From positions 1-22,679 of the forward strand of contig DNOQ01000314.1 of assembly GCA_003501665.1 (NCBI GenBank): DNA of 22,679 bases, in the 5' to 3' direction. The translations under genes were made by a program, and so were the position numbers. Source of the stretch: Bacteroidales bacterium (GTDB lineage Bacteria > Bacteroidota > Bacteroidia > Bacteroidales > VadinHA17). Shown piece by piece: positions 1 to 8,938 of the stretch (its first letter is position 1; each line of letters starts with the position of its first letter). The notes under the pieces are model-generated. The model made no database searches. It was not told the origin of the DNA and saw nothing but the letters and a program-made list of their open reading frames with translations.

Positions 1-348
1 TTTTATTGCCTCAACAAATTTCAGTGCAGATCCTCCCATTATTGGAGCTTCCGGACCGTCTATATCAATCAGGGCATTATCCACTCCCAGACCATAGAGT
101 GAAGCCAGAACATGTTCAATGGTAGCAACTGATGCATCATTCTGCTGAAGTGTTGTTCCCCTTGATGTATCTGATACATGTTCAGCCAGTGCATCTATAA
201 CAGGTTTGCCCGGGAGATCCACCCTGCAGAATTTATATCCATGGCCTGCGGGAGCAGGTTTAAAGGTTATTCTGACATCAATTCCCGTATGCAAGCCTTT
301 GCCGCTAAGGCTGATCTCGCTTGCAAGGGTTCGTTGTTTCTCACTCAT
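1..348 (-). CDS. lpxC: LpxC, UDP-3-O-acyl-N-acetylglucosamine deacetylase, N-terminal part (cut by window edge)
   Basis: Committed step of lipid A synthesis: zinc-dependent deacetylation of UDP-3-O-acyl-GlcNAc in the cytoplasm. I translated the minus strand from an ATG at 348; 116 codons stay open to the window edge. The start MSEKQRTLASEISLSGKGLH and the segments TIEHVLASLYGLGVDNALI and DGPEAPIMGGSA are characteristic of the LpxC N-terminal domain; the H in TIEH corresponds to the first zinc-binding histidine region. The rest, including the second domain, lies outside the window. In Bacteroidota lpxC is commonly fused to fabZ, which cannot be checked here. It follows lpxD on the same strand with a 114-bp gap, so it probably belongs to the same operon. 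Confidence 0.95.
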   Translation of the reverse strand, partial: MSEKQRTLASEISLSGKGLHTGIDVRITFKPAPAGHGYKFCRVDLPGKPVIDALAEHVSDTSRGTTLQQNDASVATIEHVLASLYGLGVDNALIDIDGPEAPIMGGSALKFVEAIK

Positions 349-462
349 CAGTAATTGTAAATTGTATTAATAACCGGTTACAAAAAAAGTAAAAAAACCT
401 GAACAAAAGATAAATTTCTGTTTTACTGATCAAGACGGTCATATTTAACAAAATATGTATAA

Positions 463-1506
463 TCAGGTAATCTTCTTCTTAAGGAATTCTATCTCCTGTT
501 CCAGCATATCAATTTTTTTCTTGAGCTCTGGCAACTTTTTGTAAACTACTGTAGACCTCAGAAAATCTCTATGATCCATGGCAGGGGAGCCGGTAATTAC
601 CGATTTCTCTTTTTTAATATCTCCCGGTACGCCTGATTGTGCTCCTATTTTTGTCCCATCTGCAATTTTTATATGCCCGACAATTCCGACCTGCCCTGCA
701 AGCATACAGTTTTTACCCACTTTAGATGAACCGGCTATTCCTGTCTGGGCTGCCATAACAGTGTTTTCTCCCACTTCAACATTATGACCTATCTGAATGA
801 GGTTATCCAGCTTGACCCCTTTGCGGATAATGGTTGATCCCATAGTTGCCCTGTCAATAGATGTATTCGCTCCTATTTCAACATGATCTTCAATTATTAC
901 ATTTCCCATCTGGGGTATCTTCAAAAATTCACTTTCCGACTGAGGGGCGAAGCCAAATCCGTCACTCCCTATAACAGAACCGGCATGTATTGTACAATTA
1001 TTTCCAACAATGCATTCGTGATAAATTTTAACACCGGAATAGATTATGCAACCATCTCCTATTTTAGTTCCGTCACCTATATAAGAATGCGGATATATAC
1101 GGCACTTATCCCCAATAACACAATTTTCTCCAATATATACATAGGCACCGATATAAGCTTCTTCGCCTATGCTGGCCGTTCCTTCAATGACTGCTGAAGG
1201 ATGAATACCTTTTTTTATGGGTTTTGACCGTTCCACCAATGTAAGGAGCGATGCAAATGATTCGTATGCATTATCAACCTTTATAAGAGTAGCCCTTACA
1301 GGAGAAGAAGGAATAAAATCCCTGTTCACGAGAACAATCGATGAGTCTGTGCTGTAAATGAAATGCTCATATTTGGGATTTGCAAGAAATGACAGTGCAC
1401 CTTTGTGACCTTCCTCAATTTTTGCCACTGTATTTACCCTTGTTTCGGGATCACCTGCTATATCACCCTTTAAAAATTCCGCGATTGATTTGGCTGTAAA
1501 TTCCAT
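463..1506 (-). CDS. lpxD: LpxD, UDP-3-O-acylglucosamine N-acyltransferase
   Basis: Third step of lipid A synthesis: transfers a 3-hydroxyacyl chain from acyl-ACP to the amine of UDP-3-O-acylglucosamine, the product of LpxC, in the cytoplasm. The 347-residue protein has the expected three parts: a uridine-binding N-terminal domain (about 1-100, with LSFLANPKYEHF), a left-handed beta-helix of hexapeptide repeats (about 101-310) and a charged C-terminal helix ending in K-rich sequence. The family motifs GSDGFGFAP (about 180-188) and IQIGHNVEVG are present; H241 in the latter matches the catalytic histidine of the E. coli enzyme. Length is normal for the family. It starts 13 bp after the stop of the HD-domain gene, so the two are almost certainly co-transcribed, with lpxC downstream. 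Confidence 0.96.
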   Translation of the reverse strand: MEFTAKSIAEFLKGDIAGDPETRVNTVAKIEEGHKGALSFLANPKYEHFIYSTDSSIVLVNRDFIPSSPVRATLIKVDNAYESFASLLTLVERSKPIKKGIHPSAVIEGTASIGEEAYIGAYVYIGENCVIGDKCRIYPHSYIGDGTKIGDGCIIYSGVKIYHECIVGNNCTIHAGSVIGSDGFGFAPQSESEFLKIPQMGNVIIEDHVEIGANTSIDRATMGSTIIRKGVKLDNLIQIGHNVEVGENTVMAAQTGIAGSSKVGKNCMLAGQVGIVGHIKIADGTKIGAQSGVPGDIKKEKSVITGSPAMDHRDFLRSTVVYKKLPELKKKIDMLEQEIEFLKKKIT

Positions 1507-1519
1507 TTGTTATTTATAT

Positions 1520-2776
1520 TTATTGTCTTAATTCTTTTGGATAGCAAAGAAAATATTTGGTAATCCTTTCCGACAGAAACCGGTGGTCAAACATATCTGA
1601 TACTTCCGAGATATCAGCAGTTTTTCCTGACTTAAGCAATATCCTTACTTCCGGAAAACCCGGATTATATGCCAGATTGGATATGCTGTTGGTAAAAACG
1701 TAGTATCCTTCCATTGCGGGATCAATATTCAACATATCTGTTGCCTTTTCGCTGAGCATATTCACCCTTTCCTTTGAAAACGGTTCATTCTGAAGTTCAA
1801 CAGCCAGAAGTTCTCTTCTCATCAGCCTTGACGAAAGGTCTGAAAGTATCCTGTCGGGGTGATCTGCCCAGTATTTTGCTGAAACCAGGATATCAGAATC
1901 ATCAAGTCTGGTGAAATTGGCAGCAAGGACGGAAGGTGTAAATTCCCCCTCTTTAAACAGATCATCCGGTCTGAGCCTGTTATAGAGGAAAAACCTGAGC
2001 GCCGGAGTTGCATAAAGATCGGATCCCTCCATGGCAATTTCCTTTGCACGTTTCAGTACATTTACCAGAAGGGTTTCCGAAGCGATCACGGCCTTATGCA
2101 TATATACCTGCCAGTACAAAAGTCTTCTTGCCACAAGGAATTTTTCAATGGAGTAAATCCCCTTTTCATCGATCACAAGAGAATCATTAACAACATTCAA
2201 CATCCGGATAATCCTGTCAGATCCGACTGATCCTTCAATAACTCCGGTGAAGAAACTGTCTCTCCGGAGATAATCAAGCCTGTCCATATCCATCTGACCG
2301 GAAATGAGGTCATGAAAGAACTTCCTGGGCCAGGTCCCTTTAAATATTTCAATTGCAAGTCCAAGTTTTCCGCTGAATGAATCATTAAGCTTCTGCATCA
2401 GCAGAAGCGAAATATCTTCATGGGATATACCGGCAATTATTGAATTTTCGAGTGCATGTGAAAAAGGTCCATGCCCGCTATCGTGAAGAAGAATAGCTAT
2501 TAATGCTGCTTCCTCCTCTTCAGGTGAAATGTCTGTTCCCTTTATTCTCAGGGTATGTATTGCCATTTCCATAAGATGCAAAGCACCCAGACAGTGCTGA
2601 AACCTGCTGTGAGTTGCCCCCGGATAGACGAAGCTGGTAAGGCCTAATTGCTTTATATTCCTGAGCCTTTGAAACCAAGGGTGCTCAATAAGATCGAAAA
2701 TAAAATCTCCGGGTATATTAATAAATCCGTATACCGGATCATTTATGATCTTCCTTTTATTAGTCTTATACACCAC
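1520..2776 (-). CDS. HD-domain phosphohydrolase (dGTPase-like, COG1078 type)
   Basis: A metal-dependent HD-superfamily hydrolase, probably acting on nucleotides; the exact substrate is unknown. The 418-residue protein carries GATHSRFQHCLGALH (H56, H61), the HD doublet H98-D99 inside LLHDSGHGPFSH (also H102, H107) and the downstream acid in QMDMDRLDYLRRD (D163/D165). This arrangement is that of the YdhJ/COG1078 branch of HD hydrolases. No in-frame ATG lies near the expected start: the frame begins with two adjacent GTG codons at 2774-2776 and 2771-2773, just after an AGAGG on the coding strand. The following KRKIINDPVYGFI is the usual N-terminus of the family, which supports this start. It leads the lpxD-lpxC operon, a gene order common in Bacteroidota. 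Confidence 0.88.
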   Translation of the reverse strand: MVYKTNKRKIINDPVYGFINIPGDFIFDLIEHPWFQRLRNIKQLGLTSFVYPGATHSRFQHCLGALHLMEMAIHTLRIKGTDISPEEEEAALIAILLHDSGHGPFSHALENSIIAGISHEDISLLLMQKLNDSFSGKLGLAIEIFKGTWPRKFFHDLISGQMDMDRLDYLRRDSFFTGVIEGSVGSDRIIRMLNVVNDSLVIDEKGIYSIEKFLVARRLLYWQVYMHKAVIASETLLVNVLKRAKEIAMEGSDLYATPALRFFLYNRLRPDDLFKEGEFTPSVLAANFTRLDDSDILVSAKYWADHPDRILSDLSSRLMRRELLAVELQNEPFSKERVNMLSEKATDMLNIDPAMEGYYVFTNSISNLAYNPGFPEVRILLKSGKTADISEVSDMFDHRFLSERITKYFLCYPKELRQ

Positions 2777-2950
2777 CTCTGAAATATCAGTCTGTAAAAT
2801 TATGAATTTGTTTACAACTTGAATGATATAATATTAAACTGATTAATTTATGATTCTTCTAAATTAACATTATTTATTGCAACATTTGAAATAAATACCG
2901 TCTTTGATATGTCAATAAGCGTAGAAGAATAAGTTATCCCGGTCTGTACC
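2777..2950. promoter_or_regulatory. Divergent intergenic region between the lipid A operon and the export cluster
   Basis: An AT-rich 174-bp gap separates the minus-strand HD/lpxD/lpxC operon from the plus-strand seven-gene cluster, so promoters for both must lie here or close by. I looked for the Bacteroidota pattern TTTG ... TAnnTTTG and found only partial matches (for example TTTG at 2885-2888 and again near 2903), none convincing. No operator palindrome or riboswitch-like structure was recognised. The assignment rests on position and composition only. Confidence 0.4.
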
Positions 2951-3847
2951 ATGAAAATTGAAATCAGAGGGCTCAATAAGATCTATTCTAATGGGAACCA
3001 CGCGTTAAAGGATATTAACCTCGAATTCGGTACGGGTATGTTCGGGCTTCTGGGACCAAATGGTGCTGGCAAGTCAAGCCTGATGAAAATCCTGGTCACA
3101 CTTATGAAACCCACATCGGGTGTTGTTTTTATAGATGGAAGAGATATTCAGAAACAGCGGAAGTGGCTTCGAAGTATACTCGGTTATCTTCCCCAGGATT
3201 TCCGCTTTTTCACATCTCTTAAAACATGGGAATTTCTCGATTATTCAGGATCTCTTGCCGGGATGAAGAATAAGAAAAAGAGAGCATCAGAGGTTGACAG
3301 GCTGCTTAATCAGGTAGGGTTACTTGAGGTCCGCGACCGCCAGGCAAATAAATTATCGGGAGGGATGAAGAGAAGATTGGGTATAGCCCAGGCTCTGATC
3401 GGAAATCCAGGGCTGATAATCGTAGACGAACCCACAACCGGACTGGATCCGGATGAAAGGATACGGTTCAGAAATATTCTTTCACAGCTTAGCCAGCAGG
3501 ATGTAACCATAATTCTTTCAACCCATATTGTGGGTGATATTTCATCTACATGCCAGGGTATGGCCCTTCTGAACAAAGGAGAGGTTGTATTCTCAGGCTC
3601 ACCCGAAAATCTTGTCAGTGAAGCTGACGGTCATGTTTTCACGCTGAAACTGACCCCTCACCAATACGAAACAGCAAAAGAAAGATATAATGTGATCTCA
3701 ACCATACCCGTTGAAGAAGGCTGGGAAGTTCAGGTTGTTTCTGATAATACACCCGAATTCGACTCAGCAGCTCTCATAATACCAAATATCGAACATGCCT
3801 ATGTTTATTATATGGAACATAAGCTGAAAACAGAAATAACAGACTGA
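2951..3847 (+). CDS. ABC transporter ATP-binding protein (ABC-2/drug-export type) with C-terminal extension
   Basis: Cytoplasmic nucleotide-binding subunit, 298 residues. Motifs are complete: Walker A GPNGAGKSS (35-43), Q-loop Q82 in GYLPQDF, signature LSGGM (135-139), Walker B LIIVDE (155-160) with catalytic E160, D-loop TGLD and switch H192 in STHIVGDIS. Beyond the core (after about 220) a ~75-residue extension (GHVFTLKLTPHQYE...EHAYVYYM) is shared with the ATPase fused to the second RND pump downstream. Its permease partner is most likely the next gene, which begins 13 bp after its stop. First gene of the seven-gene export cluster. The ATG at 2951 directly precedes the conserved start IEIRGLNKIY. 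Substrate unknown. Confidence 0.93.
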   Translation: MKIEIRGLNKIYSNGNHALKDINLEFGTGMFGLLGPNGAGKSSLMKILVTLMKPTSGVVFIDGRDIQKQRKWLRSILGYLPQDFRFFTSLKTWEFLDYSGSLAGMKNKKKRASEVDRLLNQVGLLEVRDRQANKLSGGMKRRLGIAQALIGNPGLIIVDEPTTGLDPDERIRFRNILSQLSQQDVTIILSTHIVGDISSTCQGMALLNKGEVVFSGSPENLVSEADGHVFTLKLTPHQYETAKERYNVISTIPVEEGWEVQVVSDNTPEFDSAALIIPNIEHAYVYYMEHKLKTEITD

Positions 3848-3860
3848 CATTGAAAAGTTG

Positions 3861-6800
3861 ATGCCATTTCTGCAGAACATAAGTACAGTATCAAAATACG
3901 AGTCAAAAACACTCGGGAGAAGCTGGTTCTTCAGGTTGTTTTCCATCGGAGCCCTGATAATATTCACATTTATGAACATAGGCCTCTTCTCCCCGGTCGG
4001 TGATGAATCGTGGGAACTGGTTTCAATTCCTTCTTCCGTACCTCTTATCAATCTGTACCTTTTAAATATAGGCCAGGCTCTGATAGTTATCTTTCTTGCA
4101 GCCGATTTTCTTAAACGAGATAAAAAGCTTGACACAAATGAAGTTTTGTACACGCGACCGATGTCAAATTTTGAATATGTAATCGGAAAAACAGCAGGGA
4201 TCCTGAGACTATTTTTAGGCCTTGACCTGGTAATCCTCGGAATTGCTCTCATAATAAATATCATCTCCAAGATAATGTCAGTCGACATAATGGCTTATTT
4301 CTGGTACCTTATAATTATCTGTGTACCAACGATAGTGTTTAGTCTCGGACTGGCATTCATGCTGATGTCTGTTATCCGTAACCAGGCGGTAACATTTCTT
4401 GTTTTGCTCGGGCTTGCAGCCCTGGATATGTTCTGGCTCTGGCACAGAGCCGGATTTATATCCGACTATATGGCATTCGGGCTGCCTCTGTTTAAATCAG
4501 GTGTGACAGGATTTGACAATCCATGGCTCCTGCTTAGCCAGCGCGGACTATATATGTGCCTCGGACTCGCTCTTGTATTTGCCACAATCCTGCTTTTTAA
4601 GCGTCTGCCCCAGTCAAAAACCCATACCGTCTTATCAGTAATTCTGCTTGTGGCTTTTCTTTCAGGAGCAGGATATTTCGGATTCAATGTTCTGAATACC
4701 TGGAAGAAGAATATTACTGCAAAAAGCAATGTAACCGAAACAAACAGACGCTTTGAAAATATGCATTTCCCGGCTCTCACCGATGCAAATATTGTTTGCC
4801 GGCACAAGGGTAAACTCATTGAAGCTGAAACCATACTGAAATTCCGGAACGATAACAATAACGGACTCAAAAAATATATATTCTCACTTAATCCCGGCTT
4901 AATCATCAGGGAAATAACATCAAACGGAAAACCGCTCGATTATATCAGAGATTATAATATTATTGAAATAGATCCGGGCAGAATACTTGATCCGGGCAGA
5001 TCTGACAGTATATCAATCTCATATACAGGGTCAATCAATGAAAGCTTCTGCTATCCCGATCATACCGAAAATTTTAAAGAGACTCCTTACAGGATTGAAA
5101 TGCTGAATGTAAATAAACGACAGGCATTTCTTAGCAAAGATTATGTTCTTCTGACTCCCGAAACACACTGGTATCCGGTTCCGGGACTCAATTATTACCC
5201 TTCCAATCCTGTCAGAATTAAAGTTGATTTTACAAGGTTTAATCTCAGGGTGAGCACAGAAAGCGGACTCTTTCCTGTTGCCCAGGGAAAAATGAAAAAG
5301 GAAAACGGAACATTCATTTATGAAAATGATATACCACTGACCGGACTTACTCTTGCAATCGGAAATTACCTTTCAGACACACTCAGAGTCGACTCAATTG
5401 ATTATTATACATTCTATTTCCCGGGACACGATTATTATAAAAAAGATCTTGCAGAGCTCAGAGATACATTGCCATTACTTGTTTCAGGGATAATGCGTGA
5501 ACTGGAAACAAATTTCTCAACCTTATATCCTTTTAAAACCCTGAGCCTTCTTGAAGTCCCGGTTCACTTCTACTCTTATCCGAAAATGAGCACCCAGACA
5601 AGAGCAGAACTTCAGCCTTCCATGCTCCTTCTTCCGGAAAAGCTTTCAACACTTCAGAATGCAGGATTCGGGAAAAGGTTTTCCAGACAGAAAAAGAATA
5701 TGATCAGGAATAACCAGGTTGTTACTGACAAGGAGCTTCAGGTTCGGCTCTTCAACGATTTTATCAGAAATACATTCATCTCCGGGGAGAATTTCAGATT
5801 CATAAACGGGGTTGTGGTCAATGAACCCACACGATATCGCCTGGGGCCCAGTTTCTACTTTTTCAAAAATAATTTTTATGCTCTGGATTACCCGGTTATC
5901 AATGCTGTATTTGAGTCTCATCTCCAGAAAGTTACAACCCCGATGACCGGAATGAGGAGATTTACCGGAGGTATCTCGGAGCAGGACAGGGCAAATCTCA
6001 TTCTCAGGAACGGTAGCTTCAGTGAAATACTTTCAATGGAACCGGCAAGTGATACAATCAGGGCTATTGTAAGTGTAAAAGGAGATTATCTCTTCAACCT
6101 GATGAGATCAAAAGGAAGCATAAATGAATTCAACAGCTGGTTCAGAAAATATCTTGATGACCATAAATTTCAGCGTCTGGATATTTTGAAATTCAACAGC
6201 GACCTTAAAAAAAGATTTGGTTTCGAGATTCTTCCATACATGGATGACTGGTTTAACAGGAATGAGCAACCGGGATTTCTGTTTACAAATATTGAGGCAG
6301 GCGAAATAGTGGTCGGCGACAGGTTAAGGTATCTTGTTTCATTTACAGCATCAAATCCTGAAAATGTGGCAGGTATTTTTAATATTGCCTTACGCACCGG
6401 AGGGCCGGGCAGAGGAAGACAAATGACGGGCATGTTCAGAGGCGGACCCGGTGGCGGAGGTCCATTTTCAATGTCCATGCAGGGTCAGGGTATGGAACCC
6501 GATGATATTTCAAGAATAGTGGTACTGGAACCCGGCCAGGCAAAAAAAATAAAGGTCATCCTGGATGCCGAACCCAGAGCCATCATAGTCAATACCCTCT
6601 TTTCGAAGAATATTCCCGGGGAGATAAATCTTCCCCTCAGCGAGATTAAAAAAGTAAAATCCGGTTCAACACCGCGGGAAGGTGAAGAAATCATTTCAAA
6701 ACTTCCTGATAAGATCATACCCGGCGAACTTATCGTGGATAATGAAGATGAAGGATTTGAGGCGGGGATCATTGAAACAACAAGCCTCTTGAAAAAATTG

Positions 6801-7316
6801 TTAAGGGTGAGGAGCAGGAACAGGGCTGAATACAGTGATATAAATATGTTCAGGGCTCCGGAAACATGGCAGAAGGCAGTTCAGTCGGCTTTTTACGGAA
6901 GGTATATTCTTTCTTCAGTATATACACGCGGTGGAACTGGCGACAGAAGTGTAAACTGGTCTGTAAAGATCGATGATCCAGGCTATTATGAAATTTATTG
7001 TTATATTGGCAAGGTACGCGACAGAATTACCGTCAGGACCGGAAGAGGCCCGGGCAGCGCAGCGCCTCAGGCTCCTCCATCCGGTGACGCTGGTGGAGAA
7101 CCGCGAAGGGATTCACCTTATAAGGATATTCATTACAGAGTTTACCACGACGAAGGGATAGATGAAATAACAGTCGATTTTGAGAATGCGGATCCCGGAT
7201 GGAATAACCTCGGAAGATATTACATTTCCGGTGATACAGCAAAAGTGGAACTTACCAATAAGTCGTCAGGACGAATTGTTATCGGGGATGCGGTGAGATG
7301 GGTGAAGGCAGATTGA
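3861..7316 (+). CDS. ABC-2 permease with degenerate M1-peptidase-like periplasmic region and golvesin-like C-terminal domain
   Basis: Large integral membrane protein, 1151 residues from the ATG at 3861 (a TTG at 3858 is also in frame). The first ~280 residues hold about seven hydrophobic helices (near 22-42, 62-84, 115-137, 145-170, 177-195, 230-247, 256-277), which would place everything after them in the periplasm. Residues ~300-800 resemble the ABC-permease/M1-aminopeptidase fusions of Bacteroidota (for example YVLLTPETHWYPVPG), but no HExxH zinc motif occurs anywhere, so peptidase activity is unlikely. A Gly/Pro/Met-rich stretch follows near 845-885. The last ~150 residues (WQKAVQS onward; YYEIYCYIG, YRVYHDEG, GWNNLGRYYI, IVIGDAVRWV) match a golvesin C-terminal-like beta-sandwich, interrupted by a Pro/Gly-rich loop. 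Probable partner of the preceding ATPase. Function unknown. Confidence 0.85.
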   Translation: MPFLQNISTVSKYESKTLGRSWFFRLFSIGALIIFTFMNIGLFSPVGDESWELVSIPSSVPLINLYLLNIGQALIVIFLAADFLKRDKKLDTNEVLYTRPMSNFEYVIGKTAGILRLFLGLDLVILGIALIINIISKIMSVDIMAYFWYLIIICVPTIVFSLGLAFMLMSVIRNQAVTFLVLLGLAALDMFWLWHRAGFISDYMAFGLPLFKSGVTGFDNPWLLLSQRGLYMCLGLALVFATILLFKRLPQSKTHTVLSVILLVAFLSGAGYFGFNVLNTWKKNITAKSNVTETNRRFENMHFPALTDANIVCRHKGKLIEAETILKFRNDNNNGLKKYIFSLNPGLIIREITSNGKPLDYIRDYNIIEIDPGRILDPGRSDSISISYTGSINESFCYPDHTENFKETPYRIEMLNVNKRQAFLSKDYVLLTPETHWYPVPGLNYYPSNPVRIKVDFTRFNLRVSTESGLFPVAQGKMKKENGTFIYENDIPLTGLTLAIGNYLSDTLRVDSIDYYTFYFPGHDYYKKDLAELRDTLPLLVSGIMRELETNFSTLYPFKTLSLLEVPVHFYSYPKMSTQTRAELQPSMLLLPEKLSTLQNAGFGKRFSRQKKNMIRNNQVVTDKELQVRLFNDFIRNTFISGENFRFINGVVVNEPTRYRLGPSFYFFKNNFYALDYPVINAVFESHLQKVTTPMTGMRRFTGGISEQDRANLILRNGSFSEILSMEPASDTIRAIVSVKGDYLFNLMRSKGSINEFNSWFRKYLDDHKFQRLDILKFNSDLKKRFGFEILPYMDDWFNRNEQPGFLFTNIEAGEIVVGDRLRYLVSFTASNPENVAGIFNIALRTGGPGRGRQMTGMFRGGPGGGGPFSMSMQGQGMEPDDISRIVVLEPGQAKKIKVILDAEPRAIIVNTLFSKNIPGEINLPLSEIKKVKSGSTPREGEEIISKLPDKIIPGELIVDNEDEGFEAGIIETTSLLKKLLRVRSRNRAEYSDINMFRAPETWQKAVQSAFYGRYILSSVYTRGGTGDRSVNWSVKIDDPGYYEIYCYIGKVRDRITVRTGRGPGSAAPQAPPSGDAGGEPRRDSPYKDIHYRVYHDEGIDEITVDFENADPGWNNLGRYYISGDTAKVELTNKSSGRIVIGDAVRWVKAD

Positions 7317-7331
7317 GTGGTGAGTGCTTTG

Positions 7332-7357
7332 CCCACCGTAGCTTTAGCGGAGGTGGG
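7332..7357. repeat. Imperfect hairpin in the 119-bp gap before the TolC-like gene
   Basis: CCCACC (7332-7337) pairs with GGTGGG (7352-7357), and an inner GCT-TT-AGC stem (7341-7348) is separated from the outer stem by three unpaired bases on each side. The surrounding DNA repeats GGTGAGTG-like words and is more G-rich than the flanking genes. It may be an intergenic repeat or an RNA hairpin that adjusts expression between the ABC part and the TolC/RND part of the cluster. No U-run follows, so it is not a classical terminator. Confidence 0.45.
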
Positions 7358-7435
7358 GTGAGTGGGTGAGACAGGGAGGTGTAGAGAATTAAGCGATAAT
7401 GGAGAGTAATTGAGAAAAAATTAAGAATACGGATC

Positions 7436-8920
7436 ATGAACAAGGAATTAAGACCGGCAGCCGGGATAATTTTATCATGTTTTTTATTGATATTCAATGT
7501 GTCTGTTTCTTCATCACAGAAAGGACTCACGATTGGTGAAGCGATGCAGATTGCTGAAAATAACAGTCCCAATATGAAAAGGACCAGGCTGAACCTGATA
7601 AGGAGCCAGGAGAACCTGAATGCCCAAAATGCTGCACTTAAATCACAGTTTTCATTGTCGGTCAATCCCATAGGATTCAGCCAGAACCGTGAATTTAACG
7701 AGCTGATATCTGAATGGAACACAACAAGAACGACAGAAAGCTACGGTCTGTTCACCGTCTCTCAGCCAATAGTGCTTACCGACGCTGTTTTGTCACTAAC
7801 AAACCGTTTTGGCTACACTGACTCATACAGTGAATTCACCGACAGAACAACAAAGGGGTTCAGCAACCGGCTGTCACTGAATCTTAACCAGCCTCTTTTT
7901 ACATATAACCGGACAAAACTTCAATTGAAAGAATTACAGCTGGCCCTCGAAAATGCACAGCTCAATTATGCGATTCAGCTCCTGGCACTCGAAAAAGGGG
8001 TAAATCAGGCATACTATTATGTGTACCAGCAACAGCAAAGCCTGGAGATAGCCAGACAGGCGTACCAGAATATGCTTCAAAGCTATGAAGTAATCAAAAT
8101 AAAAGTTGACGCCGGCATTTCCGCACGGGAGGAAATGTTCCAGGCAGAGCTTAATCTGGCATCATCCAAATCGGAATATGAGAACAGCCAGGTAAATTAT
8201 GAAAATGCAAAAGACGATTTCAAAATTATCATCGGAATGAGTCTTTATGACGATTTCATTGTTCTTCCAAATATAAATGTCGATACGGTCAAGATAGATA
8301 TTTCATTTGCCATCGATCAGGGACTGGCTAACAGAATGGAGTTGATACAAAGCAGGATAAATATTGAAACTACTCAGTTTGATCTTATCCGGATAAAAGC
8401 CCTGAATGAATTCAAAGGAAACCTTGGTCTTTCAGTAGGGCTTTTCGGTGATAATGAAAAATTCGGTAATGTTTATGAGAGCCCTACCGATAACGAAAGT
8501 ATTTCTCTTTCACTTTCAATACCACTCTGGGACTGGGGAGAGAGAAGATCCAGGATAAAGGCAACAGAAGCAAATATCGAATCGGCGAATATCTCTTATG
8601 AAGAAGAACAGAACGATATAATTCTTGGGATCAGACAGGTTTACCGCAATCTTCTTAACCTGAGAAATCAGATTGGTATTGCACAACAAAATGTGAAGAA
8701 TGCCCGGCTTACTTATGACCTGAACCTTGAAAAATACAAGAACGGCGATCTGACCGGAATGGATCTGAATATCTATCAGAACCAGCTTTCCGGGAAACAA
8801 CTTTCATATACCAATTCGCTGATTTCCTACAAGCTTGAATTGCTTAATCTCAAAATCCAGACCCTGTACGACTTTGAGAAGAAAGAACCGGTGACTCCTG
8901 TAAAATCTGTCAACAAATAA
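7436..8920 (+). CDS. TolC-family outer membrane efflux protein
   Basis: Outer-membrane exit duct of a tripartite export system. The 494-residue protein begins with a signal peptide (basic MNKELR, hydrophobic core about 8-23, Ser-rich end) and then LTIGEAMQIAENNSPNMK, the usual opening helix of an OEP domain. Two halves, about 30-230 and 285-480, each contain long Gln/Asn/Glu-rich amphipathic helices, as expected for the internally duplicated TolC fold. SLSLSIPLWDWGERRSRI (about 359-376) is the typical strand-turn before the second helical pair. Length is normal. It starts 119 bp after the permease gene and ends 18 bp before the adaptor gene, so it supplies the outer-membrane component for the RND pumps and possibly the ABC modules. 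Confidence 0.93.
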   Translation: MNKELRPAAGIILSCFLLIFNVSVSSSQKGLTIGEAMQIAENNSPNMKRTRLNLIRSQENLNAQNAALKSQFSLSVNPIGFSQNREFNELISEWNTTRTTESYGLFTVSQPIVLTDAVLSLTNRFGYTDSYSEFTDRTTKGFSNRLSLNLNQPLFTYNRTKLQLKELQLALENAQLNYAIQLLALEKGVNQAYYYVYQQQQSLEIARQAYQNMLQSYEVIKIKVDAGISAREEMFQAELNLASSKSEYENSQVNYENAKDDFKIIIGMSLYDDFIVLPNINVDTVKIDISFAIDQGLANRMELIQSRINIETTQFDLIRIKALNEFKGNLGLSVGLFGDNEKFGNVYESPTDNESISLSLSIPLWDWGERRSRIKATEANIESANISYEEEQNDIILGIRQVYRNLLNLRNQIGIAQQNVKNARLTYDLNLEKYKNGDLTGMDLNIYQNQLSGKQLSYTNSLISYKLELLNLKIQTLYDFEKKEPVTPVKSVNK

Positions 8921-8938
8921 ATATAACCTAATTGTGAA

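Noticed and set aside
3858..3860. TTG as start of the ABC-2/pseudo-M1/golvesin gene
   Set aside because: An ATG follows immediately at 3861 and is the more likely start; the difference is one residue.
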